A stretch of DNA of 64,000 nucleotides from Arcicella rosea (GCF_040543805.1 NZ_JBEUMS010000010.1:1-64000); one strand, 5' to 3'; counted from the first letter of the stretch, positions 11,201-20,958 are shown. Numbers and translations are program-made. The notes: generated by a model from the sequence alone, not told the origin.

Positions 11201-11361
11201 GAGTGTATGTGTCAGCTCAAAACTTATTGACATTCACAAAATATAGTGGTTATGATCCAGAAATTGGCTCTCGTGATAATGCTCAACTTGTATATGGTAT
11301 AGATAATGGACAATATCCACAAGCTCGTACTTTGATGGCAGGTCTTCAATTAGGTTTTTAA
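8281..11361 (+). CDS. SusC/RagA-family TonB-dependent outer membrane transporter
   Basis: Outer-membrane importer for oligosaccharides, working with the SusD protein encoded directly downstream. The ATG at 8281 starts a good signal peptide ending in ARAQ; the 20 extra in-frame codons upstream begin with TTG and are unlikely to be used. A carboxypeptidase-like regulatory domain follows (about 22-95), then the plug with the EEVVVVGYGTQ segment, and a beta-barrel ending in QLGF with a C-terminal aromatic residue. There is no STN domain, consistent with control by the HTCS and not by a FecR/sigma relay. 1026 aa is typical. The cargo is inferred as xylan fragments. Confidence 0.95.
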   Translation: MKKQLLFLFGLLLCCSFARAQKNISGKVTGDDGKPIPGVNVRVQNSQIGTSTDAVGAFSLKASAQDVLIFSSVGYVSQEIKVGSRNVVDVVLVSNVSALEEVVVVGYGTQKRSSVTAAVASVSAKDLTALPVPSIEGALQGRVSGVQVTNNGSPGVAPVVRIRGVGSINYAANPLYVIDGYPVGNMNDLDMKDVESLEVLKDASAAAIYGSRAANGVILVTTKKGTRDKKLHVNVETYQATQTAWKKLNTLNTQQYLQYGKALLTAAGAAFPDRWSQMNNETYPGSGVTFSQTNTDWQDYLFQTGILSNSTVSISGGNETSRFLTSFGYFKQDGIYVGTNYERGNLRLNSDHNIGKHFTIGQTLTVAMGSRLDEGVGGGRTALANVIKSLPYTPVYNPTEIGGYFGTTNADGSDPVNPLIPAVLIRSQNRNVRLLSSIFTEIKFTDYLKYRFSVGLDYNSTRSLSRTPIYTAGQMSSPFNSISDTRGDFIGTLYTNQLSFDKTFKKHSINAIVVAEQQFGKSESITASGNYSTNTFTIVTPNVTSPAAGGSKSETTILSYLARVNYDFGGKYLLSASIRRDGSSLFAPGKKWGTFPAASIGWRISEEEFMKEIASINELKVRASYGLVGNTSGLPNYAWQSLLGAATTYVFGNGTVPGLSTNQLGNTELGWETTKMADIGVDLGLFKNKVTFSADYYVRETSDNSLILARPLATSLGYTNNTIANFGGMKNSGLDLQISYNHNGGDFKWKIGGNLGIVRNKVTSLEAPIFAGGHAETGASVTKTEVGMPVQYLYGYVVDRIYQNQGEIDADAALAKSKSWDSYQGGAAAPGDIRFKDLNGDGKIDDSDRTMIGNTLPDFTYGVNFDFNYKNFDFTLFLQGVQGNDIYNNLKTQTQGMVRLFGATTDVLNAWTPQNTNTNIPRAVSGDPNLNTTRPSNRWVEKGSFMRVKNISLGYTVPSSILKSFAGGSISRVRVYVSAQNLLTFTKYSGYDPEIGSRDNAQLVYGIDNGQYPQARTLMAGLQLGF

Positions 11362-11429
11362 TATTTATCCCGTAACAATGCTCTTTTCTTGGATAGTATC
11401 ATTTCAAGGAAAATTAAAATTAAAAGAAA

Positions 11430-12986
11430 ATGAAAAAGAACCTTATATACATAGGAGTATTATCCCTTAGCATTGCTTTTGGCTGCAATGATGAGTTAAA
11501 TAAAACAAATCCAGGCTCACTTACTTCCGATAGTTATTTTTCAAATACAACTGAATTAGAATCAGGCGTTACTGCTGTATATGGCCTTTTAACAGGCTCA
11601 AACCTTTTTGGAAGAGAATATTTTTTTACGAATGATTTACGTAGTGATGACTTTGCAACAGGTGGCGGGCAATTAGAGGCCCCGCGTGCTCAGATGCTAA
11701 ATGGTGTTCATCAACCTACTAACTCTGTTTTAGGGGCTGTTTGGACGGGTCTGTTTCGCATGATTCACCGTGCTAACGTGGTCATTGATGCGAAAGACAA
11801 TGTTAAAACATTTAATGCAACAGATGAGACTAGGAAAAAAAGAATTGTTGCTGAAGCAAAATTCTTAAGAGCAATGGCATATTATGAGCTTAGTACCATG
11901 TGGGGTGGTGTACCTATCTATACAACATCGGCTACAAAATCAACCGATGCTAAACCTCGCAATACACAAGACGAAGTTTTTGCGCAAGTAATAAAAGATT
12001 TAACTGAAGCTCAAGCTGACCTTCCTTCATCTTATACGGGTGCAGATTTAGGACGTGCCACAAAACACGCTGCACAACTTGAATTAGCAAGAGTTTTGAT
12101 GTTCAAGGGAGATTTTGCTGCGGCTAAAACTGAACTAACAAAGATTGTTTCCTCAGGCTTGTTTGGTTTGACAGATAATTACTTAGATAATTTTCTGGAA
12201 GAAACTGAATATAATAAGGAATCTATTTTTGAAGTTGGCTTTGATAGTAAAAACGGCATGAGCTGGGATAACGGTGATAGCGATAACATAGCAGGAAGTA
12301 GCCCAAGAAGATCGTCAATTCGTCATCAAGAATATTCTGCTGTAGGTTGGAGAAACCTTATTCCATCTAATGATATTATTAATGAATTTGAACGTACACA
12401 AAAAGGAGATACTAAAAGAGATCCTCGTATGGGCTTTTCATTATATTTCAAAGGAGATTTGGTTAATCAAGGAAAAGGTAGATTAGAAATTGATTATCCT
12501 GTTCAAGGAAATACTTCTATTTTAGATGGTGTTGAACAAAGAATTAGTTGGAGAAAATACTCTGCCTTATACAGAAATGCTGATGGTTTCTATGATTTAA
12601 GTGGAATCAATATGCGTGTAATGCGCTATGCAGAGGTATTGGTAAATTTAGCAGAATGTGAAAATGAATTGGGAAATACAGCAGTAGCAGTTGGATTATT
12701 GAATCAACTTCGGAATCGTGCTGATGTAAAAATGCCAAATTATCCAACAAGCAATTATCCAGTAAGTACAAAAGAACAAGTGATGACTGCTATTCAACAT
12801 GAAAAAAGAGTAGAATTTTCTGCAGAATGGTTGAGAGCTAAGGACATTGTTCGTTGGAGAAAACAAGGGAAATTGAAAAAAGAACCTCTTCCCTATTTTG
12901 TTGCTAATAAGCATGAGTTATTACCTATTCCTCAAGGGGAACTTGATAATAATCCTAACATAAAAAACAATAATCCTGGATATTAA
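11430..12986 (+). CDS. SusD/RagB-family surface glycan-binding lipoprotein
   Basis: Lid lipoprotein that captures glycan for the SusC barrel. The signal peptide ends in SIAFGC, giving lipid-attached Cys19. The TPR-like helices carry family signatures such as EAKFLRAMAYYELSTMWGGVP and, near the C-terminus, EWLRAKDIVRWRKQGK followed by ELLPIPQGELDNNPNIKNNNPGY. 518 aa is usual. The gene starts 68 bases after susC and shares its transcript. The ligand cannot be derived from the sequence alone. Confidence 0.95.
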   Translation: MKKNLIYIGVLSLSIAFGCNDELNKTNPGSLTSDSYFSNTTELESGVTAVYGLLTGSNLFGREYFFTNDLRSDDFATGGGQLEAPRAQMLNGVHQPTNSVLGAVWTGLFRMIHRANVVIDAKDNVKTFNATDETRKKRIVAEAKFLRAMAYYELSTMWGGVPIYTTSATKSTDAKPRNTQDEVFAQVIKDLTEAQADLPSSYTGADLGRATKHAAQLELARVLMFKGDFAAAKTELTKIVSSGLFGLTDNYLDNFLEETEYNKESIFEVGFDSKNGMSWDNGDSDNIAGSSPRRSSIRHQEYSAVGWRNLIPSNDIINEFERTQKGDTKRDPRMGFSLYFKGDLVNQGKGRLEIDYPVQGNTSILDGVEQRISWRKYSALYRNADGFYDLSGINMRVMRYAEVLVNLAECENELGNTAVAVGLLNQLRNRADVKMPNYPTSNYPVSTKEQVMTAIQHEKRVEFSAEWLRAKDIVRWRKQGKLKKEPLPYFVANKHELLPIPQGELDNNPNIKNNNPGY

Positions 12987-13052
12987 GATACGGTATCTTT
13001 AAGTTAAATTTTTCAATAAGTAGTCGTTGAAAATCAGCAACTACTTATTGAA
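12985..13052 (+). terminator. Hairpins after susD
   Basis: A small hairpin AAGATA-CGG-TATCTT overlaps the susD stop. It is followed by a long stem, 13012-13024 pairing perfectly with 13040-13052 (TTCAATAAGTAGT arm), with an inner GTTG/CAGC pairing. The missing T-tract makes this either a weak terminator or an mRNA-stabilising element. Confidence 0.55.
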
Positions 13053-13131
13053 AATTAATTGTTTCTTACAATCGGCATTTTTATAATCGTATATATAGTA
13101 GAGGTAATTGATTTACATAAAAACCACAATC

Positions 13132-16100
13132 ATGAAATATCCTTTTTTCATTATTTTTTTTCTCTTGTTTGGGGCTTGTACTTCTGAAGATACTTTATTT
13201 GAAAAAGTAAGTGCTAATCATACCAATATTACCTTTAATAATGCCATTAAAGTTACAGATTCGTTAAACGTACTTGAGTTTGAGTATATCTATAATGGAG
13301 CTGGTGTGGGTGTGGGCGATGTAAATAATGATGGATTAACAGATATATTTTTTGCTGGTAATCAGGTGAGTTCTCAGCTTTATCTAAATAAAGGAAATTT
13401 TGAATTTGAAGATATTACTACAAAAGCAAATGTTAGCACAAAATCGTGGTGTACAGGTGTAGCTATGATAGACATCAATCAAGATGGAAAATTAGATATT
13501 TATCTTTCTACGATTCATCCAGACAGAAACAAATCTGCCCTCAAATTACTCTTTATTAATCAAGGTAATGATAAAAATGGCGTTCCAATTTTTAAGGAAT
13601 CAGCGAAAGAAGTAGGCTTGGCAGATGATTCTTATGGTACACAAGCTAGTTTTTTTGATTATGATTTAGACGGAGATTTGGATATGTATTTGCTAACAAA
13701 TGCGATGGAAGGTTATAATCGAAATAATAGTATTGGACAACATCATGATGCTTCGGGAAGAAGAGTAGATAAATTATTTAGAAATGAAGGTAATAATAAA
13801 CAAGGCTTGCCCATTTTTAGAAATGTTTCAAAAGAAGCAGGAATTGTAGATGACGGTTGGGGTTTAGGCGTAATTATCAACGATATCAATCAGGATGGTT
13901 ATCCAGACATTTTTGTAGGCAATGATTTTTTCTCTAATGACCACCTATATATTAATAATAAAAACGGCACTTTTAGTAATAAAACAAATGAGTATTTCAG
14001 ACATTTATCTCAGAATTCTATGGGGGTAGATATGGCTGATATTAATAACGATGGCTTAAATGATTTGGTGGTTTTGGATATGCTTCCAGACGATAATCTC
14101 CGACAAAAAACCATGTTTGCCAATATTGAATATGATAGATTTCAAGATAATTTAAGAAAGAAATTTTATCCTCAATATGTTCGGAATGTATTGCAAATCA
14201 ATAATGGGAATGGCTCGTTTAGCGACATTGGGTACTTGTCAGGAGTGGCAGCAACGGATTGGTCGTGGAGTCCATTATTAGCCGATTTTGATAATGATGG
14301 CTGGCGAGATTTACTCATTACAAACGGTTATCGCTTAGATGTAACCGACTTAGATTTCATCGTTTATCGCAGAGATTTTGAAGCAATTGGTAATCCTAAA
14401 GATAGGCTAAAAAAAATGCAAGAAGCCTTTGCGACATTAACAGGCGTAAAAAAGCCTAATTTTTTATTTAAAAATAAAGGAAATTTACAATTTGAGAATG
14501 CCACAAAATCTTTTGGATTAGATGATGCTTCCTATACAAATGGCACAGCTTATGCCGATTTTGACAATGATGGTGATTTAGATTTAGTCATGAATAATAT
14601 TGATGATGAAGCCTTTATTTACCGTAATAAATTGATGGATAAAAATAAAGATGCCTCGTCTGTCAACAACCATTTTTTAAGGCTAAAATTACAAGGCAAT
14701 AACCAAAACAGAAGTGCATTCGGAGCAAAAGTAAATATTTGGTATCAGGGAAAATATCAGTTTGCCGAACACCAAACGATTAGAGGTTATAAATCTACCG
14801 TTGAAGATTTTATCCATTTTGGAGTAGGGAATGCTTCAAAAATTGATAGTTTAAAAATTACATGGGCTTCGGGCAAAGAGCAGGTGATAAAAAATATTAG
14901 CCCTGACAGAGTATTGATTATAAACGAAAACAATGCTTTGTCTATTTCTAAGCAATTTCCGAAGGAGGAAATTTATACTTTTAAAGAAGTTTCTCTGGAG
15001 TATCATATCGACTGGAATTCTGAAGAATTGGAGTATAATGATTTCTTAATTCAACATACTTTACAACATAAACATTCTGAGTTAGGAGGGGGGATTGCAG
15101 TAGGCGATGTCAATAATGATGGCTTAGAGGATTTTTTTGTGGGTGGTTCGGCTCATAAACAAGGTGCTTTTTTTCTCCAGAATGCTAATGGGAAGTTTAC
15201 TAAAAAACACTTTATAGAGAAAACAGAAGAAGATATGGGCGTACTGCTCATTGATATTGATAATGATAAAGACCTCGATTTGTATTGTGTAAGTGGAAGC
15301 TCAGAATTTACAACGAACAATACAAAGTATCAAGATAGACTATATTTGAACGATGGAAAAGGGAATTTTAAACCTTCTGTCGGCTATTTGCCCATTACCA
15401 AATCAAGTGGTATTTGTATTAATGCTTGTGATTTTGATAAAGATGGAGACTTGGATATTTTCCGTGGGGGTAGAGTCCGTTCAACAGAATATCCACTTGC
15501 ACCTGAATCATATTTATTTCAAAATAACGGCAAAGGGCATTTCAATAATATTGCTCCTTCCATACAAGATTTAAGCCTTTGCGGAATGGTAACTGCTGCC
15601 TTATGGACAGATTACGATAACGATACGTGGATGGATTTAATCGTTGTAGGCGAATTTATGCCCATTTGTATTTATAAGAATAACAAAGGGAAATCATTTA
15701 CTAAAATGATACCCAAAGGCTTAGAAAAATCTAATGGCTGGTGGAACAGTATTTCTGGTGGGGATTTCGACAATGATAGCGATACAGATTATATTGTAGG
15801 CAATTTAGGGTTAAACACAAAAATGAAAGCCTCTGAATCACAACCTGTTAGTGTGTATGCCAAAGATTTTGATGATAATGCTATTGTGGATCCTCTCTTC
15901 ACAGCTTATAATCAAGATAAAGAATATTTAGTCCATCCAAGAGGTACTTTGATAGGTCAATTAATTTCTATGAGAAGACGTTTTAAAACTTTTAAAGAGT
16001 ATGGCGAAACGACTTTTGACAAAGTACTTCCTGCCGCAGATTTGAAAAATATTAAAAAATTACAGGCTTGCACTTTTGCCAATTCCTACCTAGAAAATAA

Positions 16101-16533
16101 AGGAAATGGACATTTTGAATTAAAACCATTACCAATTGAAACACAATTTTCGGTGATGTACGGCACACTTATCAAAGACTTTAATAATGATGGAAATTTA
16201 GACATTTTATCAGTGGGCAATGACTATGGAACAGAAGTATTGACGGGTAGATATGACGCTGGAATCGGAAATTATTTACAAGGTGATGGTAAAGGGAATT
16301 TTAAAAATGTATCTGTAAGAAAGAGTAATTTTTTTGTAAAAGGCGATGCCAGAGCCATCGCTCAACTGCATTTGAAAAATGGAAATAGCTTATACTTAGT
16401 TTCTCAGATTAATAATAAATTGCTCTCATTTGTACAGCAGGATGAAAAAAATAGCATTACTAAAAAAATAAAAAGGAAACAGGAAAAATACATTGGATCA
16501 GGCTATCTTTCACAAAGTAGTACGAGGTATTAA
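13132..16533 (+). CDS. FG-GAP/VCBS-repeat lipoprotein with ASPIC/UnbV domain (CRTAC1-like)
   Basis: Large surface or periplasmic lipoprotein of unknown exact role, common next to SusCD pairs in Cytophagales. The ATG at 13132 gives a signal peptide with lipobox FGAC; an upstream in-frame TTG at 13108 would spoil it. The first half has about seven calcium-binding propeller blades (DVNNDGLTDIFFAGN, DINQDGKLDIYLST, DFDNDGDLDLVMNN and others). An ASPIC/UnbV domain follows around the RSAFGAKVNIW and HFGVG segments, then a second set of blades (DVNNDGLEDFFVGG to DFNNDGNLDILSVG). The 1133 aa look like two fused propellers around one ASPIC domain. Probably a glycan-binding or adhesive partner of the locus; function unproven. 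Confidence 0.88.
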   Translation: MKYPFFIIFFLLFGACTSEDTLFEKVSANHTNITFNNAIKVTDSLNVLEFEYIYNGAGVGVGDVNNDGLTDIFFAGNQVSSQLYLNKGNFEFEDITTKANVSTKSWCTGVAMIDINQDGKLDIYLSTIHPDRNKSALKLLFINQGNDKNGVPIFKESAKEVGLADDSYGTQASFFDYDLDGDLDMYLLTNAMEGYNRNNSIGQHHDASGRRVDKLFRNEGNNKQGLPIFRNVSKEAGIVDDGWGLGVIINDINQDGYPDIFVGNDFFSNDHLYINNKNGTFSNKTNEYFRHLSQNSMGVDMADINNDGLNDLVVLDMLPDDNLRQKTMFANIEYDRFQDNLRKKFYPQYVRNVLQINNGNGSFSDIGYLSGVAATDWSWSPLLADFDNDGWRDLLITNGYRLDVTDLDFIVYRRDFEAIGNPKDRLKKMQEAFATLTGVKKPNFLFKNKGNLQFENATKSFGLDDASYTNGTAYADFDNDGDLDLVMNNIDDEAFIYRNKLMDKNKDASSVNNHFLRLKLQGNNQNRSAFGAKVNIWYQGKYQFAEHQTIRGYKSTVEDFIHFGVGNASKIDSLKITWASGKEQVIKNISPDRVLIINENNALSISKQFPKEEIYTFKEVSLEYHIDWNSEELEYNDFLIQHTLQHKHSELGGGIAVGDVNNDGLEDFFVGGSAHKQGAFFLQNANGKFTKKHFIEKTEEDMGVLLIDIDNDKDLDLYCVSGSSEFTTNNTKYQDRLYLNDGKGNFKPSVGYLPITKSSGICINACDFDKDGDLDIFRGGRVRSTEYPLAPESYLFQNNGKGHFNNIAPSIQDLSLCGMVTAALWTDYDNDTWMDLIVVGEFMPICIYKNNKGKSFTKMIPKGLEKSNGWWNSISGGDFDNDSDTDYIVGNLGLNTKMKASESQPVSVYAKDFDDNAIVDPLFTAYNQDKEYLVHPRGTLIGQLISMRRRFKTFKEYGETTFDKVLPAADLKNIKKLQACTFANSYLENKGNGHFELKPLPIETQFSVMYGTLIKDFNNDGNLDILSVGNDYGTEVLTGRYDAGIGNYLQGDGKGNFKNVSVRKSNFFVKGDARAIAQLHLKNGNSLYLVSQINNKLLSFVQQDEKNSITKKIKRKQEKYIGSGYLSQSSTRY

Positions 16534-16581
16534 GTAGCGTTCCATTTAAAATATTTGAGTAAACAATTAAAATTTTAGACT

Positions 16582-17733
16582 ATGAAAAATATAAAGTTGC
16601 TTTTTCTTATTGGTTTAATTATTAGCTATTACGGAGTTTTTGCTCAACCGCCTCGTGGACCTTTGGTGGTTTCTCCACAAGTGAACCTTGATAAAACCGT
16701 CACGTTTCGTTATCAATTACTTTTGGCAAAAGATGTAAAATTGAATGCACAGTTTGAAAAATCTCCTGTATCTATGACTAAAGATGCTCAGGGAATTTGG
16801 AGTGTGACTGTTGGTCCTGTTAATCCAGATATTTATCCTTATAGTTTTCAAGTTGATGGCGTTACAGTGATGGATCCTGCCAATGTTGCATTCTTCCCTA
16901 ACGAACGATTTAAGGCGAGCCTTGTAGAAATCCCAAGTACTCCTCCTTCAATACACGCTATCAAAGATGTGCCACATGGTACTGTCAGTTACGAATATTA
17001 TCCTTCTATTTCAGGAACAACAGGTTCCTTAGTAGTTTATACTCCACCTGGATATGCTAAAAATTCCAAGATTAAATACCCCGTGTATTACCTCATCAGT
17101 GGAACGACAGATACCGAAGAAACTTTTTTTAAAGTAGGAAAGGTAAACTTCATCATGGATAATTTGATAGCCGAAGGCAAGGCAAAACCGATGATAATCG
17201 TAATGCCTTATGGCAATATTGCCGCCAGACTAACAGAACAATTGGGAGGTCAAAAGCCAGCCGACCCTACTGTACGTGATGGTGAAGATGCGGTGAAACG
17301 TGCGAAAGACTTTGAAAATGATTTAGTTAAAAACGTATTGCCTTATATCGAAAAAAATTATCATACAGAAAATAAGCGTGAAAGTCGTGCGATTGGTGGA
17401 TTTTCTCGTGGGGGAGGACAAACCTTAAGAACAGCATTTAACAATATGAATACCTTCGCTTGGGTCTGTAGTTATAGCTCATATCTTTCGCCAGCAGAAA
17501 TGGATAAAAGTTTCGGGCATATAACGAGTAATGCACCAAATACTAACAAGCAATTAAAATTACTATGGACAAGTGTTGGTAACGAAGACTTTTTGTACAA
17601 GGGAGCTGTAGAGTTTATGGACTATTTATCTGCTAAAAATATAAACTATAAGAAATATATCAACGATGGCGGTCATACTTGGATGAATGTGAAGAAATAT
17701 CTTAATGTAACGCTACCACTATTGTTCAAATAA
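16582..17733 (+). CDS. Secreted CE1-family esterase, second copy
   Basis: Putative xylan side-chain esterase. A signal peptide (about 1-21) is followed by an Ig/CBM48-like domain (about 25-115; FQVDGVTVMDPAN) and an alpha/beta hydrolase. The nucleophile is Ser275 in GGFSRGGGQ and the catalytic His is His365 in GGHTWMN. It differs from the first esterase at the nucleophile elbow (FSRGG against LSMGG), so specificity may differ. It sits 48 bases after the FG-GAP gene and 74 before the next esterase, in a run of related genes. 383 aa is normal for this two-domain form. Confidence 0.87.
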   Translation: MKNIKLLFLIGLIISYYGVFAQPPRGPLVVSPQVNLDKTVTFRYQLLLAKDVKLNAQFEKSPVSMTKDAQGIWSVTVGPVNPDIYPYSFQVDGVTVMDPANVAFFPNERFKASLVEIPSTPPSIHAIKDVPHGTVSYEYYPSISGTTGSLVVYTPPGYAKNSKIKYPVYYLISGTTDTEETFFKVGKVNFIMDNLIAEGKAKPMIIVMPYGNIAARLTEQLGGQKPADPTVRDGEDAVKRAKDFENDLVKNVLPYIEKNYHTENKRESRAIGGFSRGGGQTLRTAFNNMNTFAWVCSYSSYLSPAEMDKSFGHITSNAPNTNKQLKLLWTSVGNEDFLYKGAVEFMDYLSAKNINYKKYINDGGHTWMNVKKYLNVTLPLLFK

Positions 17734-17807
17734 CAAAAAAAGTAGTATCTCAAAAGTATAGAATAACTCTAAAGCAATTATCTAAAGTATTCAAAAGAGT
17801 CAAACCC

Positions 17808-18884
17808 ATGAAACGAATAAATTACCTCACTCTAGTCTTGTTGTTTTCTACTGTTACGGTTTTAGCACAACGACCGCCGTCAATTAGTTCACCAGATGTA
17901 CATGCTGATAATAGTGTCACTTTTAGATATTTTTCTAAAAGTGCACAGAAAGTCACACTTGTTGGTGAGTTTTTAGCCAATCCTGTTGCCTTAAAAAAAG
18001 ATACTTCGGGAATTTGGAGCGTAACTGTACCAGCAATTAAGCCAGATATCTATCCTTATAGTTTTTTTGTAGATAGCGTACAAATAGCCGACCCGAACAA
18101 TACTTATATCTTTGCCAACGAAAGATTCAAGCGAAGTATTGTAGATATTAAAGGCGACAAACCACTTGTTCATTCTCTTCAAAATGTACCTCATGGCAAA
18201 ATTAATTATTGTTATTATCAATCATCAAGCTTAGGGACTACCCGTCAATTGCTTGTATATACTCCCCCAGGCTATGATGCTTTTTCTGGTAATAAATATC
18301 CAGTTTTATACTTGATACATGGTGGTTCTGATACAGAAGAAACATGGACAAAGGTTGGGCGTGCAAACTTTATAGCCGATAACCTCATTGCAGCAGGAAA
18401 AGCTAAACCCATGATTATTGTAATGCCCTATGGTAATGTCAGACCAGCCCCAATGCCAGACTTCACCAAAGATGTTATCAATGACATCATTCCGTATGTA
18501 GAAAAAAATTATTCTGTACTAACGGATAGTAAAAATCGTGCAGTAGCTGGTTTTTCTGTAGGAGGGGGGCAAACGCTTAATATTGGACTTACTAATACGG
18601 ATAAGTTCGCATATATCTGTTCTTATGCACCTTATACTGCAACGGAAGAATTTAAAAAGAATTTTACTGACTGGAGTCCAGATGCTACTAAAATGAATAA
18701 GCAATTAAAATTATTTACGATAAGCGTGGGAACAGAAGATTTTTTATACGAAAGTGTAAAGCAGAACATTGCTATGTTTCAAGAAAAAAAAATCAAATTA
18801 GCACCTTTTATAGTATCGGGTGGGCATACTTGGATGAACTGTAAGCTGTTTTTAGCCAACACTTTACCACAACTCTTTAAATAA
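17808..18884 (+). CDS. Secreted CE1-family esterase, third copy
   Basis: Close relative of the preceding gene: same signal peptide, Ig/CBM48-like domain and hydrolase order, and the shared block VTVxxxxPDIYPYSFxVD. The nucleophile is Ser250 in AGFSVGGGQ; the catalytic His is His340 in GGHTWMN. It is somewhat shorter (358 aa) because the loop before the nucleophile is reduced. The adjacency and similarity indicate tandem duplication. Expected to act on a different ester or position of the same polymer; the substrate is inferred. Confidence 0.87.
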   Translation: MKRINYLTLVLLFSTVTVLAQRPPSISSPDVHADNSVTFRYFSKSAQKVTLVGEFLANPVALKKDTSGIWSVTVPAIKPDIYPYSFFVDSVQIADPNNTYIFANERFKRSIVDIKGDKPLVHSLQNVPHGKINYCYYQSSSLGTTRQLLVYTPPGYDAFSGNKYPVLYLIHGGSDTEETWTKVGRANFIADNLIAAGKAKPMIIVMPYGNVRPAPMPDFTKDVINDIIPYVEKNYSVLTDSKNRAVAGFSVGGGQTLNIGLTNTDKFAYICSYAPYTATEEFKKNFTDWSPDATKMNKQLKLFTISVGTEDFLYESVKQNIAMFQEKKIKLAPFIVSGGHTWMNCKLFLANTLPQLFK

Positions 18885-18974
18885 AAGTATCATTCATTTG
18901 CTTTAATGGAAACACTGAGACAGCTTATATATTTAGTTTAAAAACAACATAATCAACCTTTTAACAACACAAGT

Positions 18975-20903
18975 ATGAAAAAAACAATAGTAAGTTTTTC
19001 TATATTCTTTTTAATAAACCTAATGGTTTATGCACAGAAAATAGAAAAAGAAGGTCCTAAAGGCTTCGACCAAGTAAAAACTGGGATTGCTACAGGTAAA
19101 TTAGATACCATAAAGTACGATTCTAAAACCGTAGGTACTACTCGAAAAGCCTTAGTATATACACCACCAGGATTTAATAAAAAAACAAAATACCCTGTAT
19201 TATATCTTTTGCACGGCATTGGTGGCGATGAAAAAGAGTGGCTCAACGGTGGTAAACCTCAGGTAATTTTAGATAATTTATATGCAGAAGGAAAAATACA
19301 ACCAATGATTGTGGTCATGCCTAATGGACGTGCGATGAAAGACGACCGTGCCGTTGGCAATATCATGGCTCCTGACAAAGTACAGGCTTTTGCTACTTTT
19401 GAAAAAGATTTATTGAACGACCTGATTCCTTTTATTGAAAAAAATTATCCGACTTTAACAGACCGTGAAAACCGTGCGATTGCTGGGCTTTCGATGGGTG
19501 GCGGGCAATCGCTTAATTTTGGATTAGGGAATTTAGACAAATTTGCATGGGTTGGCGGTTTTTCGTCTGCTCCCAATACTAAAGTTCCTCAAGAATTAGT
19601 TCCGAATCCTGAGGATGCTAAAAAGAAACTTAAACTCCTTTGGATTTCGTGTGGTGATAACGACGGATTGCTTTCTTTTAGCAAACGTACACACGATTAT
19701 TTATACCAAAACGATGTTCCGCATATTTACTATCTTGAACCTGGAGTACATGATTTCAAAGTTTGGAAAAACGGTTTGTATATGTATTCACAGTTTTTGT
19801 TCAAGCCTGTTGATGTTTCATCTTTTAATAAATATACTATTTTGGGTACTCCTGCCAGCACCAATATTCGTAATAATCAGTATCCTCAGGTTCTGCCAGA
19901 TAATCGTGTAGTTTTCAAAGTAAAAGCACCGAATGCCCAAAAAGTGCAAATTGATTTGGGTAAAAAATACGACATGGTAAAAGACACCAGCGGTGTGTGG
20001 AATGTCACAACCGATTCTATTAGTCGTGGTTTTCATTATTATTCATTAGTGGTGGATGGCGTGGCCCTTGCCGACCCTGCCAGCGAAACGTTTTACGGAA
20101 TGAGTCGCCAAGCAAGTGGTATTGAAATTCCTTACAAAGAAGGTGGTTTTTACGCCCTAAAAGACGTTCCTCATGGCGATGTTCGTATCAAAAAATACTT
20201 CTCAAAAGCTAGCAACTCATGGCGTGAAATGTATGTTTATACTCCGCCAGGATATGATAAATCAACCGAAAAATATCCAGTTTTGTATCTATTGCATGGT
20301 GGTGGCGAAGACCAACGTGGCTGGGCGACACAAGGGCGCACCGACCTCATTCTGGATAATTTAATAGCTGAACAAAAAGCAAAACCAATGGTAATTGCCA
20401 TGCTTGATGGCAATTTTTATGGAAATGGCGGCGGAATAGCTGGCTTTGGAGAACCTCAACTTAAAGCTTTTGAAAATGAATTGAAAAATGGCGCTATTCC
20501 TTTTATAGAAAGTAATTTCAAAGTAGAAACCGATGCTCAACATAGAGCTTTGGCGGGGCTTTCGATGGGAGGCTTACAAACACTTTATGCAGGTATCAAA
20601 AATACTAATATGTTCTCTTACTTGGGGGTATTCAGTTCGGGATGGTGGGCAAACAACCCTAAATTATCTGATCCTCAATATGATTTTATGAAAAACAATG
20701 CTACGACCATCAATACCAATCTAAAAGAATTTTGGATTTCGATGGGAGGGAAAGAAGATATTGCTCAAGCAAATTGCCAAATTATGTTGAAAAAATTTGA
20801 TGATATGGCTGTCAAATACAAATACAGTGAATACGCTGGCGGTCATACTTGGCCCGTTTGGAGACATGACATTTTCCAGTTTTCACAGTTACTATTTAAG
20901 TAA
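18975..20903 (+). CDS. Bimodular CE1 esterase (two catalytic domains in one chain)
   Basis: Secreted protein with two complete esterase modules. After a signal peptide (about 1-20) comes module 1 (about 30-280) with Ser173 in AGLSMGGGQ and His259 in GVHDFKVW. A central Ig/CBM48-like domain follows (about 290-390), then module 2 (about 395-642) with Ser530 in AGLSMGGLQ and His624 in GGHTWPVW. Module 1 lacks its own N-terminal accessory domain, so the gene looks like a single-domain esterase fused to a two-domain one. Both catalytic sites look intact. 642 aa is about twice the single-module size. It ends the plus-strand run, just before a strong terminator. Confidence 0.9.
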   Translation: MKKTIVSFSIFFLINLMVYAQKIEKEGPKGFDQVKTGIATGKLDTIKYDSKTVGTTRKALVYTPPGFNKKTKYPVLYLLHGIGGDEKEWLNGGKPQVILDNLYAEGKIQPMIVVMPNGRAMKDDRAVGNIMAPDKVQAFATFEKDLLNDLIPFIEKNYPTLTDRENRAIAGLSMGGGQSLNFGLGNLDKFAWVGGFSSAPNTKVPQELVPNPEDAKKKLKLLWISCGDNDGLLSFSKRTHDYLYQNDVPHIYYLEPGVHDFKVWKNGLYMYSQFLFKPVDVSSFNKYTILGTPASTNIRNNQYPQVLPDNRVVFKVKAPNAQKVQIDLGKKYDMVKDTSGVWNVTTDSISRGFHYYSLVVDGVALADPASETFYGMSRQASGIEIPYKEGGFYALKDVPHGDVRIKKYFSKASNSWREMYVYTPPGYDKSTEKYPVLYLLHGGGEDQRGWATQGRTDLILDNLIAEQKAKPMVIAMLDGNFYGNGGGIAGFGEPQLKAFENELKNGAIPFIESNFKVETDAQHRALAGLSMGGLQTLYAGIKNTNMFSYLGVFSSGWWANNPKLSDPQYDFMKNNATTINTNLKEFWISMGGKEDIAQANCQIMLKKFDDMAVKYKYSEYAGGHTWPVWRHDIFQFSQLLFK

Positions 20904-20909
20904 GTTTTA

Positions 20910-20958
20910 AATAATCAATATCCAATAAATCGAAAAGAAATATTGGATATTGATTATT
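20910..20958. terminator. Bidirectional terminator between convergent genes
   Basis: An 18-bp perfect stem, arms 20910-20927 and 20941-20958, with a 13-base loop. It lies between the bimodular esterase and the convergent galM-like gene and can serve both transcripts. Confidence 0.8.
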
